Shown here piece after piece: positions 15,528-21,348 of a DNA stretch of 25,661 nucleotides. Each line of letters starts with the position of its first letter. Position 1 is the stretch's first letter. Under the pieces are notes generated by a model. It did not search any database. It was not told the origin of the DNA and saw only the letters and a list, made by a program, of their open reading frames with translations. A program made the position numbers and the translations under genes. The stretch comes from a virus: IMG/VR virus record IMGVR_UViG_3300033146_001063, positions 1-25,661 of that record. One strand, 5' to 3'.

Positions 15528-15661
15528 AATCTGACAAAAAGATTGTTAAACTTATGCGTAAAAGAATACGCAAAATGAAAGAACTTGCTATTGAGCGAGC
15601 TTTTGGAACTGCAAAGCCTAAGAAAAAGGTTGAGGCAAAAGTTGAAGCAGATGATGAATAA
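15500..15661 (+). pseudogene. Out-of-frame 3' continuation of the 15222 gene
   Basis: The -1 frame is open from 15500 to a TAA at 15659-15661. From about 15515 it reads SWFVESDKKIVKLMRKR, then RKMKELAIERAFG, then an alternating K/E/A tail ending ADDE. This looks like a real basic helical C-terminus. The frame-0 alternative past the TAG gives only a short unconvincing peptide. One extra A in the AAA at 15513-15515 would join the frames (GETK then SWFVES). An internal ATG at 15554 could also give a separate 35-codon peptide. Confidence 0.5.
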
Positions 15662-15675
15662 CTCACTGTAATACA

Positions 15676-15710
15676 ATGCATTACATCTACGGATGTAGTG
15701 CATTTTTTTT
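15676..15710 (+). terminator. Strong intrinsic terminator
   Basis: ATGCATTACATC (15676-15687), a TACG loop and GATGTAGTGCAT (15692-15703) form a 12-bp stem with one G-T pair, directly followed by a T8 run. It ends the first rightward transcript 15 bases after the out-of-frame stop, which supports the longer frame-shifted gene as the true unit. Confidence 0.85.
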
Positions 15711-15848
15711 GCTCAAAAAACCACTTAAACGCTAAAAACCTAATTCAAATAATTCTACAATTGCTATAAACAACAATTAACAAAATGTTATAAATATAAC
15801 AATTAGTTAAATCCACACCATTTTTTTAACATCTTGAAACCACTAAAC

Positions 15849-15915
15849 AGTCAGCTAGGAGACTATAAAATACATTCTGAAGAGACTAGACGAAATACTA
15901 TATAGTATCAATGTA
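15849..15915 (+). ncRNA. Hammerhead-type self-cleaving ribozyme, copy 1
   Basis: All core elements are in order. Stem I 5' is TACATT (15871-15876), then CTGAAGA (15877-15883). A G...C-closed loop, GACTAGAC (15884-15891), is followed by GAAA (15892-15895). Stem III is TACTA/TAGTA (15896-15907). UC (15908-15909) precedes the predicted cut, and stem I 3' is AATGTA (15910-15915). The residues match the hammerhead consensus CUGANGA-GAAA-UH and the A15.1-U16.1 pair. Upstream hairpin AGTC/GACT (15849-15864) has a loop whose CTAG (15855-15858) can pair with CTAG (15886-15889) in loop II. A near-homologous copy at 17807 keeps every pair by compensatory change. Cleavage would leave a 77-base 5' leader on the 15987 gene. 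Confidence 0.75.
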
Positions 15916-15961
15916 CAACTCGTGTTAATATGCATCCGAGTATAATATATTCATATAATAA

Positions 15962-15978
15962 AATAAACAATTAAATAA
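15962..15978 (+). repeat. Shared 17-base A-rich leader, copy 2
   Basis: Identical to 15204-15220 and placed 8 bases before the ATG at 15987. It lies downstream of the predicted ribozyme cut and of a TATAAT at 15941, so the gene could be expressed from either a processed or a new transcript. Confidence 0.5.
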
Positions 15979-15986
15979 ATATCAAA

Positions 15987-16178
15987 ATGGAAGAAAATAA
16001 ATATTACGTTTACGCACACGAAGATGTGCAGAACGTAAACGGACAGAGAATGTCCGAAACAGTGTATTATGTATCTACAACGGATGTAGATACAACCAGG
16101 ACAATGTCTTGGTTGGAGGCAGAATTTGACTCCTTCGAAGAGGCTGAGGAGTATATAAAAGATATGCAACGCCTATAA
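15987..16178 (+). CDS. Small acidic protein; mRNA rich in hairpins
   Basis: 63 codons (MEENKYYVYAHEDV...), acidic and soluble, ending in a likely amphipathic helix (FDSFEEAEEYIKDMQRL). Preceded by the 17-base A-rich leader and the first ribozyme. The coding sequence carries four perfect or near-perfect stem-loops in about 115 bases (16041-16055, 16070-16094, 16096-16112, 16129-16152), unusual for an AT-rich phage gene. The amino acid sequence looks genuine, so I call it coding, but a structural RNA role cannot be excluded. No family recognised. Confidence 0.6.
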   Translation: MEENKYYVYAHEDVQNVNGQRMSETVYYVSTTDVDTTRTMSWLEAEFDSFEEAEEYIKDMQRL

Positions 16179-16252
16179 TGCCATAACCTAGTCAAGTTAT
16201 AAAACTGACTACAAATTAAAATAAACACACACACATACATAAATAAATAGCC

Positions 16253-16741
16253 ATGATAAATACTAAATTAATGAACTTACTACTACTGATGCTAGTAGTA
16301 GGTTTAACTTTCTTTACTGTATCTACTTTAAATACTTTGATTGAAAAAGAGCAATCATTAGTAGACTTAAAGAAAGACTATATAGAACTGCGTAAAGCCT
16401 ATGATGCTGTAAACGTGGATAAGTTTTATTTAACCGAATCGATTGATTCTTTAGAGTACGTAATATATAACCAAAAAAAAGATTTTAGTACTCAACTAGA
16501 TAGTTTAAATACTATCAAGGATAGGTATAAACTTAAATCTCAAACATTACAATGCAAATTGGATAAGGTTATACCATTGACTAAAGAATCAATGCGTAGG
16601 ATGTATTTATATAAAGATTACGTTAAGGATTTATATATATTAAATTCTAAGCAAAGAACTGAAATAACTCAATTAAATCGTGAAATAGATAAACTATCTA
16701 TAAAGATTTACAAATTAAAAAATAAAACTGCTATAAAATGA
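16253..16741 (+). CDS. Membrane-anchored coiled-coil protein
   Basis: 162 codons. Residues about 8-27 form one transmembrane helix or uncleaved signal anchor (LLLLMLVVGLTFFTV), followed by about 130 residues of heptad-like charged helix (IEKEQSLVDLKKDYIELRKAY...). There is a single Cys near residue 101. This layout is shared by inner-membrane spanins (Rz-type) and by some phage membrane scaffolds. Without a neighbouring lysin or outer-membrane lipoprotein in view the spanin idea stays tentative. The stop overlaps the next ATG by 4 bases, so the two are coupled. Confidence 0.6.
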   Translation: MINTKLMNLLLLMLVVGLTFFTVSTLNTLIEKEQSLVDLKKDYIELRKAYDAVNVDKFYLTESIDSLEYVIYNQKKDFSTQLDSLNTIKDRYKLKSQTLQCKLDKVIPLTKESMRRMYLYKDYVKDLYILNSKQRTEITQLNREIDKLSIKIYKLKNKTAIK

Positions 16742-16926
16742 AAAATATAGATTTAATACTAAACATGATTGAATATAATCTTGTTGCACCAAAAGTATTA
16801 TACTTAAAGTGCAGTACAATATTAACACAATCTGAAATAGATGAGTGTTTTGGAAAATGGTACATTGTAAAAAATGAATCATTATTAGTACAAATATTAA
16901 ACGAATTAAAGAACTTATTTAAATAA
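16738..16926 (+). CDS. Small unknown protein
   Basis: 62 codons, start ATGA overlapping the preceding stop. The product is short and mixed alpha/beta with a Cys in LYLKCSTILTQ and a WYIVKNES strand. No membrane segment or motif. Its translational coupling to the coiled-coil membrane protein suggests a related role. Confidence 0.45.
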   Translation: MKNIDLILNMIEYNLVAPKVLYLKCSTILTQSEIDECFGKWYIVKNESLLVQILNELKNLFK

Positions 16927-16936
16927 ACAAACAAAC

Positions 16937-17125
16937 ATGAAAGACATATTAGGATTTTTCGCATGGGTTATTTTAACAATATTAATTTATGGAACACTAT
17001 TGAGCTTATTTGCTCTAGTGTATTGGGAAAACCCAATGAATTTCTTTATTGTAGGTAGATTAATTTTGCTAGTAATAGCAATGATTATATCTTTGATTCT
17101 TACAGTAAATTACAAATCTGAATAA
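16937..17125 (+). CDS. Small two-helix membrane protein
   Basis: 62 codons with two hydrophobic segments (about 4-27, LGFFAWVILTILIYGTLLSLFALV, and 35-57, FIVGRLILLVIAMIISLILTV) separated by a short WENPMN turn. Preceded by a repeated AAACAAACAAAC leader. The size and topology suit a holin, but they are equally common among unknown phage membrane peptides, and there is no endolysin nearby to support the call. Confidence 0.5.
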   Translation: MKDILGFFAWVILTILIYGTLLSLFALVYWENPMNFFIVGRLILLVIAMIISLILTVNYKSE

Positions 17126-17131
17126 TAATCC

Positions 17132-17163
17132 AGGGATTATATCTAAACAAAGATGTAATCCCT
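17132..17163 (+). other. Stem-loop between small genes
   Basis: AGGGATTATATCT (17132-17144) pairs with AGATGTAATCCCT (17151-17163) over 13 bp with one G-U and a 6-base AAACAA loop. It is followed by AAAATACTTT rather than a T-run, so it is either a weak terminator or an mRNA-stabilising 3' hairpin just before the 17180 gene. Confidence 0.55.
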
Positions 17164-17179
17164 AAAATACTTTAAATCA

Positions 17180-17467
17180 ATGATAAATAAATTAGCTAGA
17201 CATGCTTGGAATAATAACATTATCAATAGAGATAGAATAATGGTTCAATTCAAAATAGAAGAACTATTTGATTTTGGTAATAATGTAATAATGGATGATA
17301 ATATCTATTTATTAAATAACCATGGTACTAAAGTAAATGAAGTACCAAAGCATGTTGAGGTTGTACCTGTAGAGTACAATAATAAATCAGCTATGTTGAA
17401 GTTTATGTACAATAATAAATTGTACTTAAACGATATTTGTGCATTTAAGTCAAACAAAAATAAATAA
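17180..17467 (+). CDS. Small unknown protein
   Basis: 95 codons and soluble. N-terminal helix with two tryptophan/asparagine-rich turns, then beta-like strands (KHVEVVPVEYNN, LKFMYNNKLYLNDIC). It directly abuts the next gene (stop then ATG without a gap). The two ends look weakly alike (NNKLYLNDICAF against NGVKYTNSIECF), hinting at distant paralogy. No known domain. Confidence 0.5.
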   Translation: MINKLARHAWNNNIINRDRIMVQFKIEELFDFGNNVIMDDNIYLLNNHGTKVNEVPKHVEVVPVEYNNKSAMLKFMYNNKLYLNDICAFKSNKNK

Positions 17468-17764
17468 ATGAACACACTAGAGTACACAAGAGCATTGTGG
17501 ATTGGGAGCAATTCTGCAAGATCATCTTTGAGCCGTCTTTTAGACGAAGAATCTATCAAAGAAATTTTCAATACATCATCTATAATAATGGATGATCTAT
17601 CATATTTAAAACCAAGAAATAAAAACTATTCAGATTTATTTAAAATCCAAATAGATAAAAAAGATTGGAAAATGTGTGGTGTTGAAAACAACAAACAAAT
17701 AGAATTTGAAGTAAATGGTGTAAAATATACTAATAGTATAGAATGTTTTAGACCATATAAATAA
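17468..17764 (+). CDS. Small unknown protein
   Basis: 98 codons, helical N-terminus (RALWIGSNSARSSLSRLLDEESIKEIF) and a beta-like C-terminus (IEFEVNGVKYTNSIECFRPYK). It starts at the base after the previous stop and is followed within 7 bases by a terminator hairpin, so the two form the end of a transcript. Function not recognised. Confidence 0.5.
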   Translation: MNTLEYTRALWIGSNSARSSLSRLLDEESIKEIFNTSSIIMDDLSYLKPRNKNYSDLFKIQIDKKDWKMCGVENNKQIEFEVNGVKYTNSIECFRPYK

Positions 17765-17770
17765 ATAATT

Positions 17771-17805
17771 AAATCTCCTGTATAATCACATGCAGGAGAT
17801 TTTAA
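17771..17805 (+). terminator. Intrinsic terminator upstream of the second ribozyme
   Basis: A perfect 10-bp stem AAATCTCCTG (17771-17780) with CAGGAGATTT (17793-17802) and a 12-base loop, followed by a short T-run (TTTTAAT overlapping the stem end). The ribozyme hairpin begins two bases later, so read-through would place the ribozyme in the transcript. Confidence 0.6.
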
Positions 17806-17806
17806 T

Positions 17807-17871
17807 CGTCAACCTGGAGACGTTAAAATTTACTCTGATGAGACAGGTCGAAACTATATTTAGTCAGTAAA
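17807..17871 (+). ncRNA. Hammerhead-type self-cleaving ribozyme, copy 2
   Basis: Stem I 5' TTTACT (17829-17834) is followed by CTGATGA (17835-17841). Then come a loop GACAGGTC (17842-17849), GAAA (17850-17853), stem III CTA/TAG with a TATT loop (17854-17863), UC (17864-17865) and stem I 3' AGTAAA (17866-17871). This is the canonical core with a GUC cleavage triplet. The upstream hairpin CGTC/GACG (17807-17822) has loop bases ACCTG (17812-17816) complementary to CAGGT (17844-17848) in loop II. Compared with copy 1, stem I, stem III, the hairpin and the loop-loop helix all change in paired fashion. Cleavage would leave a 29-base leader before the ATG at 17895. Confidence 0.8.
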
Positions 17872-17894
17872 CAAACTTTAAATATTTATAAAAA

Positions 17895-18104
17895 ATGTGT
17901 GACAAGGACAATAAACACAGTAAAGGGCAAGAAGGTAATCTTGCTGAATTTCTGGTTAATATTCCAGAAAAAATGAAACCTGTTTTAATTATATTAATTC
18001 AGGAAATACAGATATCTGATTTAAAGGCAGAGATATCAAAACTCAATAAAACTATTGAGAATTTAGAAACTGAACTCAAAGAGTTTAAAATTTGCAATAA
18101 CTAA
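17895..18104 (+). CDS. Small coiled-coil protein
   Basis: 69 codons. The first 28 residues are polar. Residues about 29-69 form a leucine/isoleucine heptad helix (LIILIQEIQISDLKAEISKLNKTIENLETELKEF), typical of a short dimeric coiled coil. It follows the second ribozyme and overlaps the next gene by one base (TAATG). The function is unknown; a scaffold or antirepressor-like adaptor role cannot be separated. Confidence 0.5.
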   Translation: MCDKDNKHSKGQEGNLAEFLVNIPEKMKPVLIILIQEIQISDLKAEISKLNKTIENLETELKEFKICNN

Positions 18105-18205
18105 TGTTTGAGCTATTAATAAATTTGTTACTATTTATACTAGGTGTAATAGTAACAGCATTTGTTGTGGTGTACTTAGGTGAAAAACATGGATGGTTAG
18201 ATTAA
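18104..18205 (+). CDS. Tiny single-span membrane protein
   Basis: 33 codons (MFELLINLLLFILGVIV...GWLD), one transmembrane helix covering residues 3-25 and a short charged tail. Its ATG overlaps the previous stop (TAATG), which supports translation. Comparable micro-membrane proteins are common in early phage regions. Function unknown. Confidence 0.45.
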   Translation: MFELLINLLLFILGVIVTAFVVVYLGEKHGWLD

Positions 18206-18232
18206 AGACCTTTTTTTTGGTGGTTTGATGAT

Positions 18233-18275
18233 GGTTAATGGGTGCAAGTGTAATAACTTGCATCCATAACCTTTT
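18233..18275 (+). terminator. Intrinsic terminator
   Basis: GGTTAATGGGTGCAAG (18233-18248) pairs with CTTGCATCCATAACC (18257-18271) over about 15 bp with one bulged A, then TTTT. It closes the ribozyme-led unit 17895-18205. Confidence 0.75.
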
Positions 18276-18287
18276 AAATTTAAAATC

Positions 18288-18602
18288 ATGGTAGAATATC
18301 TAAACACTATAAATGCATTTTACTTTATAATACTTTTTGTAGGCATGATTATAGCTTACAACCAAAAGCTTATAAATAAAAGTAAAACACCAAGTACATT
18401 AGTACCTAACAAATCTTGCTTGGAGAAAATCTTAGGTAGAAAAATATATACCCAAGATTATACTATTACTAAGGCTGAATTTGATTTATTCAAGTACAGT
18501 ATCTTAAAACATTCTGTTGTAGATAAGGTTGAAACTATAGAGTTTGATACTTATGCTACATTCTATTTTAAAGATGATACAAGAATAAAATATAAATTGT
18601 AA
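18288..18602 (+). CDS. Small membrane-anchored protein
   Basis: 104 codons. An N-terminal hydrophobic helix (about 8-24, NAFYFIILFVGMIIAYN) is followed by a cytosolic-looking basic linker and an alpha/beta domain ending with FDTYATFYFKDDTRIKYKL. It starts 12 bases after the terminator's T-run, so the promoter must lie in or before the terminator region, or expression depends on read-through. No family recognised. Confidence 0.5.
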   Translation: MVEYLNTINAFYFIILFVGMIIAYNQKLINKSKTPSTLVPNKSCLEKILGRKIYTQDYTITKAEFDLFKYSILKHSVVDKVETIEFDTYATFYFKDDTRIKYKL

Positions 18603-18604
18603 TT

Positions 18605-18772
18605 ATGGTTATAAATAAAACCAAAATAATAATAAGATATCCTGATGGTGAAGTAAAAATAAAACCATGGGCATCTGAGCATAAGGATATAAAAAAGCAT
18701 ATCCAAGATGCTAAAAATGCATATGGTGGTTTATTGGAAGACAGTAAGATTTCAATAGAAGCCTATATTTAG
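18605..18772 (+). CDS. Small basic unknown protein
   Basis: 55 codons, read directly from ATG 18605 to TAG 18772, two bases after the previous stop. A short strand (KIIIRYPDGEVKIKPW) precedes a helix with KHIQDAKNAYGG. The composition is basic. Its start spacing and the terminator 20 bases downstream support it as a real gene. Confidence 0.45.
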   Translation: MVINKTKIIIRYPDGEVKIKPWASEHKDIKKHIQDAKNAYGGLLEDSKISIEAYI

Positions 18773-18792
18773 TTAGTTTGTTTATTGATGTG

Positions 18793-18827
18793 AAGTGGTA
18801 GTCTAAAAAGCTACCACTTTTACTTTA
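18793..18827 (+). terminator. Intrinsic terminator
   Basis: AAGTGGTAG (18793-18801) pairs perfectly with CTACCACTT (18811-18819) around a 9-base loop; TTACTTTAT follows. It ends the 18288-18772 pair. Confidence 0.75.
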
Positions 18828-18856
18828 TAACATATAACTTTTAAATATTGTAAAAA

Positions 18857-19009
18857 ATGAAAAATATAAAAAAACCTAGAATACGTACATTCAGAGTACG
18901 TATAATATCTGTTGATGAGAATGGTAATATACTATTTCTTAACAAAACACCTCGAAACAAAAAACTAATTATAAAAAACCCTTTTAAATCATGGCACAAG
19001 TCAATTTAA
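18857..19009 (+). CDS. Small highly basic protein
   Basis: 50 codons from ATG 18857 to TAA 19009. It is strongly basic (KKPRIRTFRVR, TPRNKKLIIKNP), so it may bind nucleic acid. It overlaps the start of the next gene by 19 bases, implying coupling. No domain recognised. Confidence 0.45.
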   Translation: MKNIKKPRIRTFRVRIISVDENGNILFLNKTPRNKKLIIKNPFKSWHKSI

Positions 19010-19251
19010 ACCTTAGCGATAACACAGATCAATTTAGAAATGTACCAATGAACATGGTTATCTTACCAGAACCTGTAGTAGAACGAATAAATGTTCGTTT
19101 TAAGTACAATGGTACTGTAATAAGACTAAAGAAAGGTGCTAAATTATCTATGTACTTAAATAAAATGCATGCCAATGCACATAATCCTATTCCTGCTTCA
19201 AGATTAATAGCTGAAGCAGAGAAAAGAGGGTTATATAAAATATTTGGGTAA
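18991..19251 (+). CDS. Small basic unknown protein
   Basis: 86 codons. Central strand-rich part (ERINVRFKYNGTVIRLKKGAKLSMYL) followed by a helix (SRLIAEAEKRGLYKIFG). Clear basic patches suggest nucleic acid contact. The preceding gene overlaps its start. Just downstream lies the tRNA-like element. Function unknown. Confidence 0.5.
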   Translation: MAQVNLNLSDNTDQFRNVPMNMVILPEPVVERINVRFKYNGTVIRLKKGAKLSMYLNKMHANAHNPIPASRLIAEAEKRGLYKIFG

Positions 19252-19272
19252 TTATTACTAATTACACAGGTA

Positions 19273-19369
19273 ACCTATATAGTTTAACTAGGAAAAACCC
19301 CATAAGAATAAATTTTTATTTCTTTTTTTAACTCAATGGGAGATAATGGTTCGAATCCATTTATAGGTA
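19273..19369 (+). tRNA. tRNA-like element with enlarged anticodon loop
   Basis: Acceptor ACCTATA (19273-19279) pairs with TATAGGT (19362-19368), and U8-A9 follow the acceptor. The D stem is GTTT/AAAC with a 9-base loop holding GG. The T arm AATGG/CCATT has the loop TTCGAAT. The anticodon stem CCCAT/ATGGG (19299-19303, 19336-19340) encloses 32 bases instead of 7, with an internal AATAA/TTATT hairpin and a T-run. No anticodon can be assigned and CCA is not encoded. It is either a decaying tRNA gene, a tRNA with a small insertion, or a tRNA mimic. Confidence 0.55.
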
Positions 19370-19402
19370 CTAATATTATTTATTAATTAACAAACAAATA
19401 TT

Positions 19403-19561
19403 ATGGTTTTAAGAAAAATCAAAGAAAAGATTGAATCTAAACCCAACTTGGGTGATAGATTAATGAGGTTTATGCAAATATTCACTACAATATTATTTAT
19501 TGTAAGTGTTATTTTGTTAGTGTATAACTTAATACGTGAAGCATTATGGATGACTATTTAA
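19403..19561 (+). CDS. Small single-span membrane protein
   Basis: 52 codons read from ATG 19403 to TAA 19561. A basic N-terminus (VLRKIKEKIESKPN) is followed by one transmembrane helix (about 25-43, IFTTILFIVSVILLVYNLI). An AACAAACAAA leader precedes it. It overlaps the ATPase gene start by 16 bases, so translation of the two is probably linked. Confidence 0.5.
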   Translation: MVLRKIKEKIESKPNLGDRLMRFMQIFTTILFIVSVILLVYNLIREALWMTI

Positions 19562-20883
19562 GAATAACCTCGAGAGGGGAAATAGATAAAGCTGGTTTCA
19601 CTTTAATGGGTGCTTCAGTAAAGAAAACTGATGAGCCTATCGGAGCTTTTGGTAGTGGATTAAAATATTCTATTACAGCATTGTTACGCTTAGGTATTAA
19701 ATTCAGAGTATTCTCAGGTGTAAATGAAATATTATTTACTACCGAAAAGAGATTATTCAGAGATAAAGAATTTGATGTGGTAGTAATAGATGGTGAAACA
19801 ACATCTTTAACAACTGAAATGGGTGAAGGTGTATCTAATGATTGGAATGATGCTTTTCCAATATTTAGAGAGATTTATAGTAATGCTATAGATGAGGGTG
19901 ATGCTAGAATGTTAGTAACATCTAATGTTATAGGATTGGCTAACTATACTTCATTCTATATTCAGTACACAGGTAATTTTGTAGATATGTTTGTGAAGTT
20001 CAATGAGTACTTCTCATTTGAAACTAAACCATTGGTAGATTTTAAAGTTAATGACTATCCAGCATTTAATATTAAAATACTACCTAAAGGTGTTAACAAT
20101 ACTGCTAGGATATTTAGAAAAGGTATTCTAGCGTTTAGTGACAATGGTACTACTAAGTCTTTATATAATTATGACTTAGATGCTGTAAAAATCAATGAAT
20201 CTAGAGTTATCACAAATATCCATAAAGTGAAATCTAGAATAGGTGTAGCTTGGGCTTCTTGTCCAGACATTAGCTTATTTATAGATTATGTTAATGGTCT
20301 AAAAGGTGGTAATGCAGGTACTTTTGAACATGATTGTATGCCTAGTAAATGGGATACTCCATCTATACATATAGATGTTAAAAATTGGCTATTGAAGCAG
20401 AAATTCATAGCTGTGGAGCATCTTATATTATTAAATGAACCTGTGGATAGCTCATGGACTATAATGCCTTTAGAATGGATAAAATACTATCTTAAATATT
20501 TACCTGAATTAATAGTTTATGGTATAAATTCGAGAGGTGTATTCTTCACTGAAAAAGCACCTAGTACTCAGTTATTTGATAAGGTACAAGAAGCTTTAGA
20601 TATTTTGAAAAGAACCTCATATAAAGACAGCGTTAAAGATGTTGTTATAAAATATGTTAGATTCGATGAAAACAGTACAAAAGCTTTAGCCGAAGAGGGT
20701 GCAGTATATTTATCTATAACATTGCAGCATGAGAGTGTAGATCACATAGCTAAAATTATTATCGAAGAGATTGAACATTTAGCTACAGGGTATGAAGATT
20801 CTACTAGAGCTTTTCAGAATCACTGGATTAAATTATTCTATAACCAATTAATACTAAACACTAAAATTTATGAAAGCCAGTAA
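19546..20883 (+). CDS. GHKL-type ATPase, apparently circularly permuted, with degenerate zincin-like C-terminus
   Basis: 445 codons. Residues 31-42 (PIGAFGSGLKYS) match the Hsp90 lid motif IGQFGVGFYS, preceded by LMGASVKKTD like the Hsp90 strand before it. The N-box (REIYSNAIDEGDA, 108-120: E109, N113, D116) comes after, not before, this motif, so the ATP-binding fold seems permuted. A conserved-looking IFRKGILAF...SLYNYDLDAVKINESR block (189-220) follows. Near the C-terminus EEIEHLATGYEDSTRAF (about 409-425) resembles the HExxH..G..D.SR.F zincin pattern but with Glu for the first His, so it is probably inactive. Located in the replication-side operon, it may act as a chaperone-like or DNA-repair ATPase. 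Function is inferred. Confidence 0.6.
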   Translation: MDDYLRITSRGEIDKAGFTLMGASVKKTDEPIGAFGSGLKYSITALLRLGIKFRVFSGVNEILFTTEKRLFRDKEFDVVVIDGETTSLTTEMGEGVSNDWNDAFPIFREIYSNAIDEGDARMLVTSNVIGLANYTSFYIQYTGNFVDMFVKFNEYFSFETKPLVDFKVNDYPAFNIKILPKGVNNTARIFRKGILAFSDNGTTKSLYNYDLDAVKINESRVITNIHKVKSRIGVAWASCPDISLFIDYVNGLKGGNAGTFEHDCMPSKWDTPSIHIDVKNWLLKQKFIAVEHLILLNEPVDSSWTIMPLEWIKYYLKYLPELIVYGINSRGVFFTEKAPSTQLFDKVQEALDILKRTSYKDSVKDVVIKYVRFDENSTKALAEEGAVYLSITLQHESVDHIAKIIIEEIEHLATGYEDSTRAFQNHWIKLFYNQLILNTKIYESQ

Positions 20884-21067
20884 AATAAAAAACTCTTTAA
20901 AAAAAGGGAGATTGTGGGTATGTTGGAGAGGTAAAGAGTGGGAGGTAATTCAACTCTTTACCAAAAAAGTATTGATCCGTAATAGAGACGGTGAGATGTT
21001 TCAGATACATTCCAATGAGATTGAATTTAAAGAATTTTTAAAGTTGAAACATGAAAGTACTACTTAA
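20870..21067 (+). CDS. Small basic protein
   Basis: 65 codons, overlapping the ATPase end by 14 bases and the next gene by 17. A compact beta-rich pattern (GRLWVCWRGKEWEVIQLFTKKVLIRNRDGEMFQIH) resembles a small SH3-like or Tudor-like barrel, though this is only by eye. Basic; possibly nucleic acid or protein binding. Confidence 0.5.
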   Translation: MKASKIKNSLKKGRLWVCWRGKEWEVIQLFTKKVLIRNRDGEMFQIHSNEIEFKEFLKLKHESTT

Positions 21068-21347
21068 TTTTATAGCAATTCCACTACTACCTCCAAGTGA
21101 GGTAGTAGATAATAATTTGAGTGAAGTATCTATTGATATTACTAAGGAGTACTTGGAAATGTCAAAGTATAGAGTACCTCAGATAAACGATTCTATTAGT
21201 TCAGAAGCTATCAGTAAATTGGCTAGTACTCTATTTGATGAAGAATCTTTAGATTTATTGTATAGTCGTTCTTGGAGTATTTATATAATTGAATGGACTT
21301 ACGTGAATAATAATATAGCATTAAACATAATTTTAAACGGAAATTAA
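21051..21347 (+). CDS. Unknown protein
   Basis: 98 codons, start overlapping the previous gene by 17 bases. Starts with a hydrophobic stretch broken by prolines (LLNFIAIPLLPPSEVV), too short for a clear membrane anchor. The rest is acidic and helical, ending in a strand (SIYIIEWTYVNNNIALNIIL). No motif recognised. It lies inside the ATPase-to-polymerase operon. Confidence 0.5.
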   Translation: MKVLLNFIAIPLLPPSEVVDNNLSEVSIDITKEYLEMSKYRVPQINDSISSEAISKLASTLFDEESLDLLYSRSWSIYIIEWTYVNNNIALNIILNGN

Positions 21348-21348
21348 T

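Noticed and set aside
15222-15575. TAG recoding as an explanation for the early stop
   Set aside because: Reading through the TAG in frame 0 gives only an unconvincing 16-residue tail ending at TGA; the -1 frame is far better. TAG, TGA and TAA all end well-supported genes here, so the standard code fits.
15386-15703. Minus-strand frames over the first early gene and its terminator
   Set aside because: They run through a strong plus-strand terminator and a coherent plus-strand coding stretch; cysteine/phenylalanine-rich shadow composition.
15951-16169. Minus-strand 72-codon frame
   Set aside because: Antisense to the 63-codon gene with a good leader; hydrophobic shadow without upstream signals.
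17807-17871. Pistol ribozyme
   Set aside because: The 5' hairpin, the following UUAAAA and the pseudoknot recall pistol ribozymes, but the core residues CUGANGA, GAAA and NUH in hammerhead order are complete in both copies, and the pistol junction and G-U cut site are absent.
19273-19369. Class II tRNA with long variable arm
   Set aside because: No 5-bp stem with a 7-base loop can be formed after the D arm; the CCCAT/ATGGG stem around the long loop is the only good pairing.
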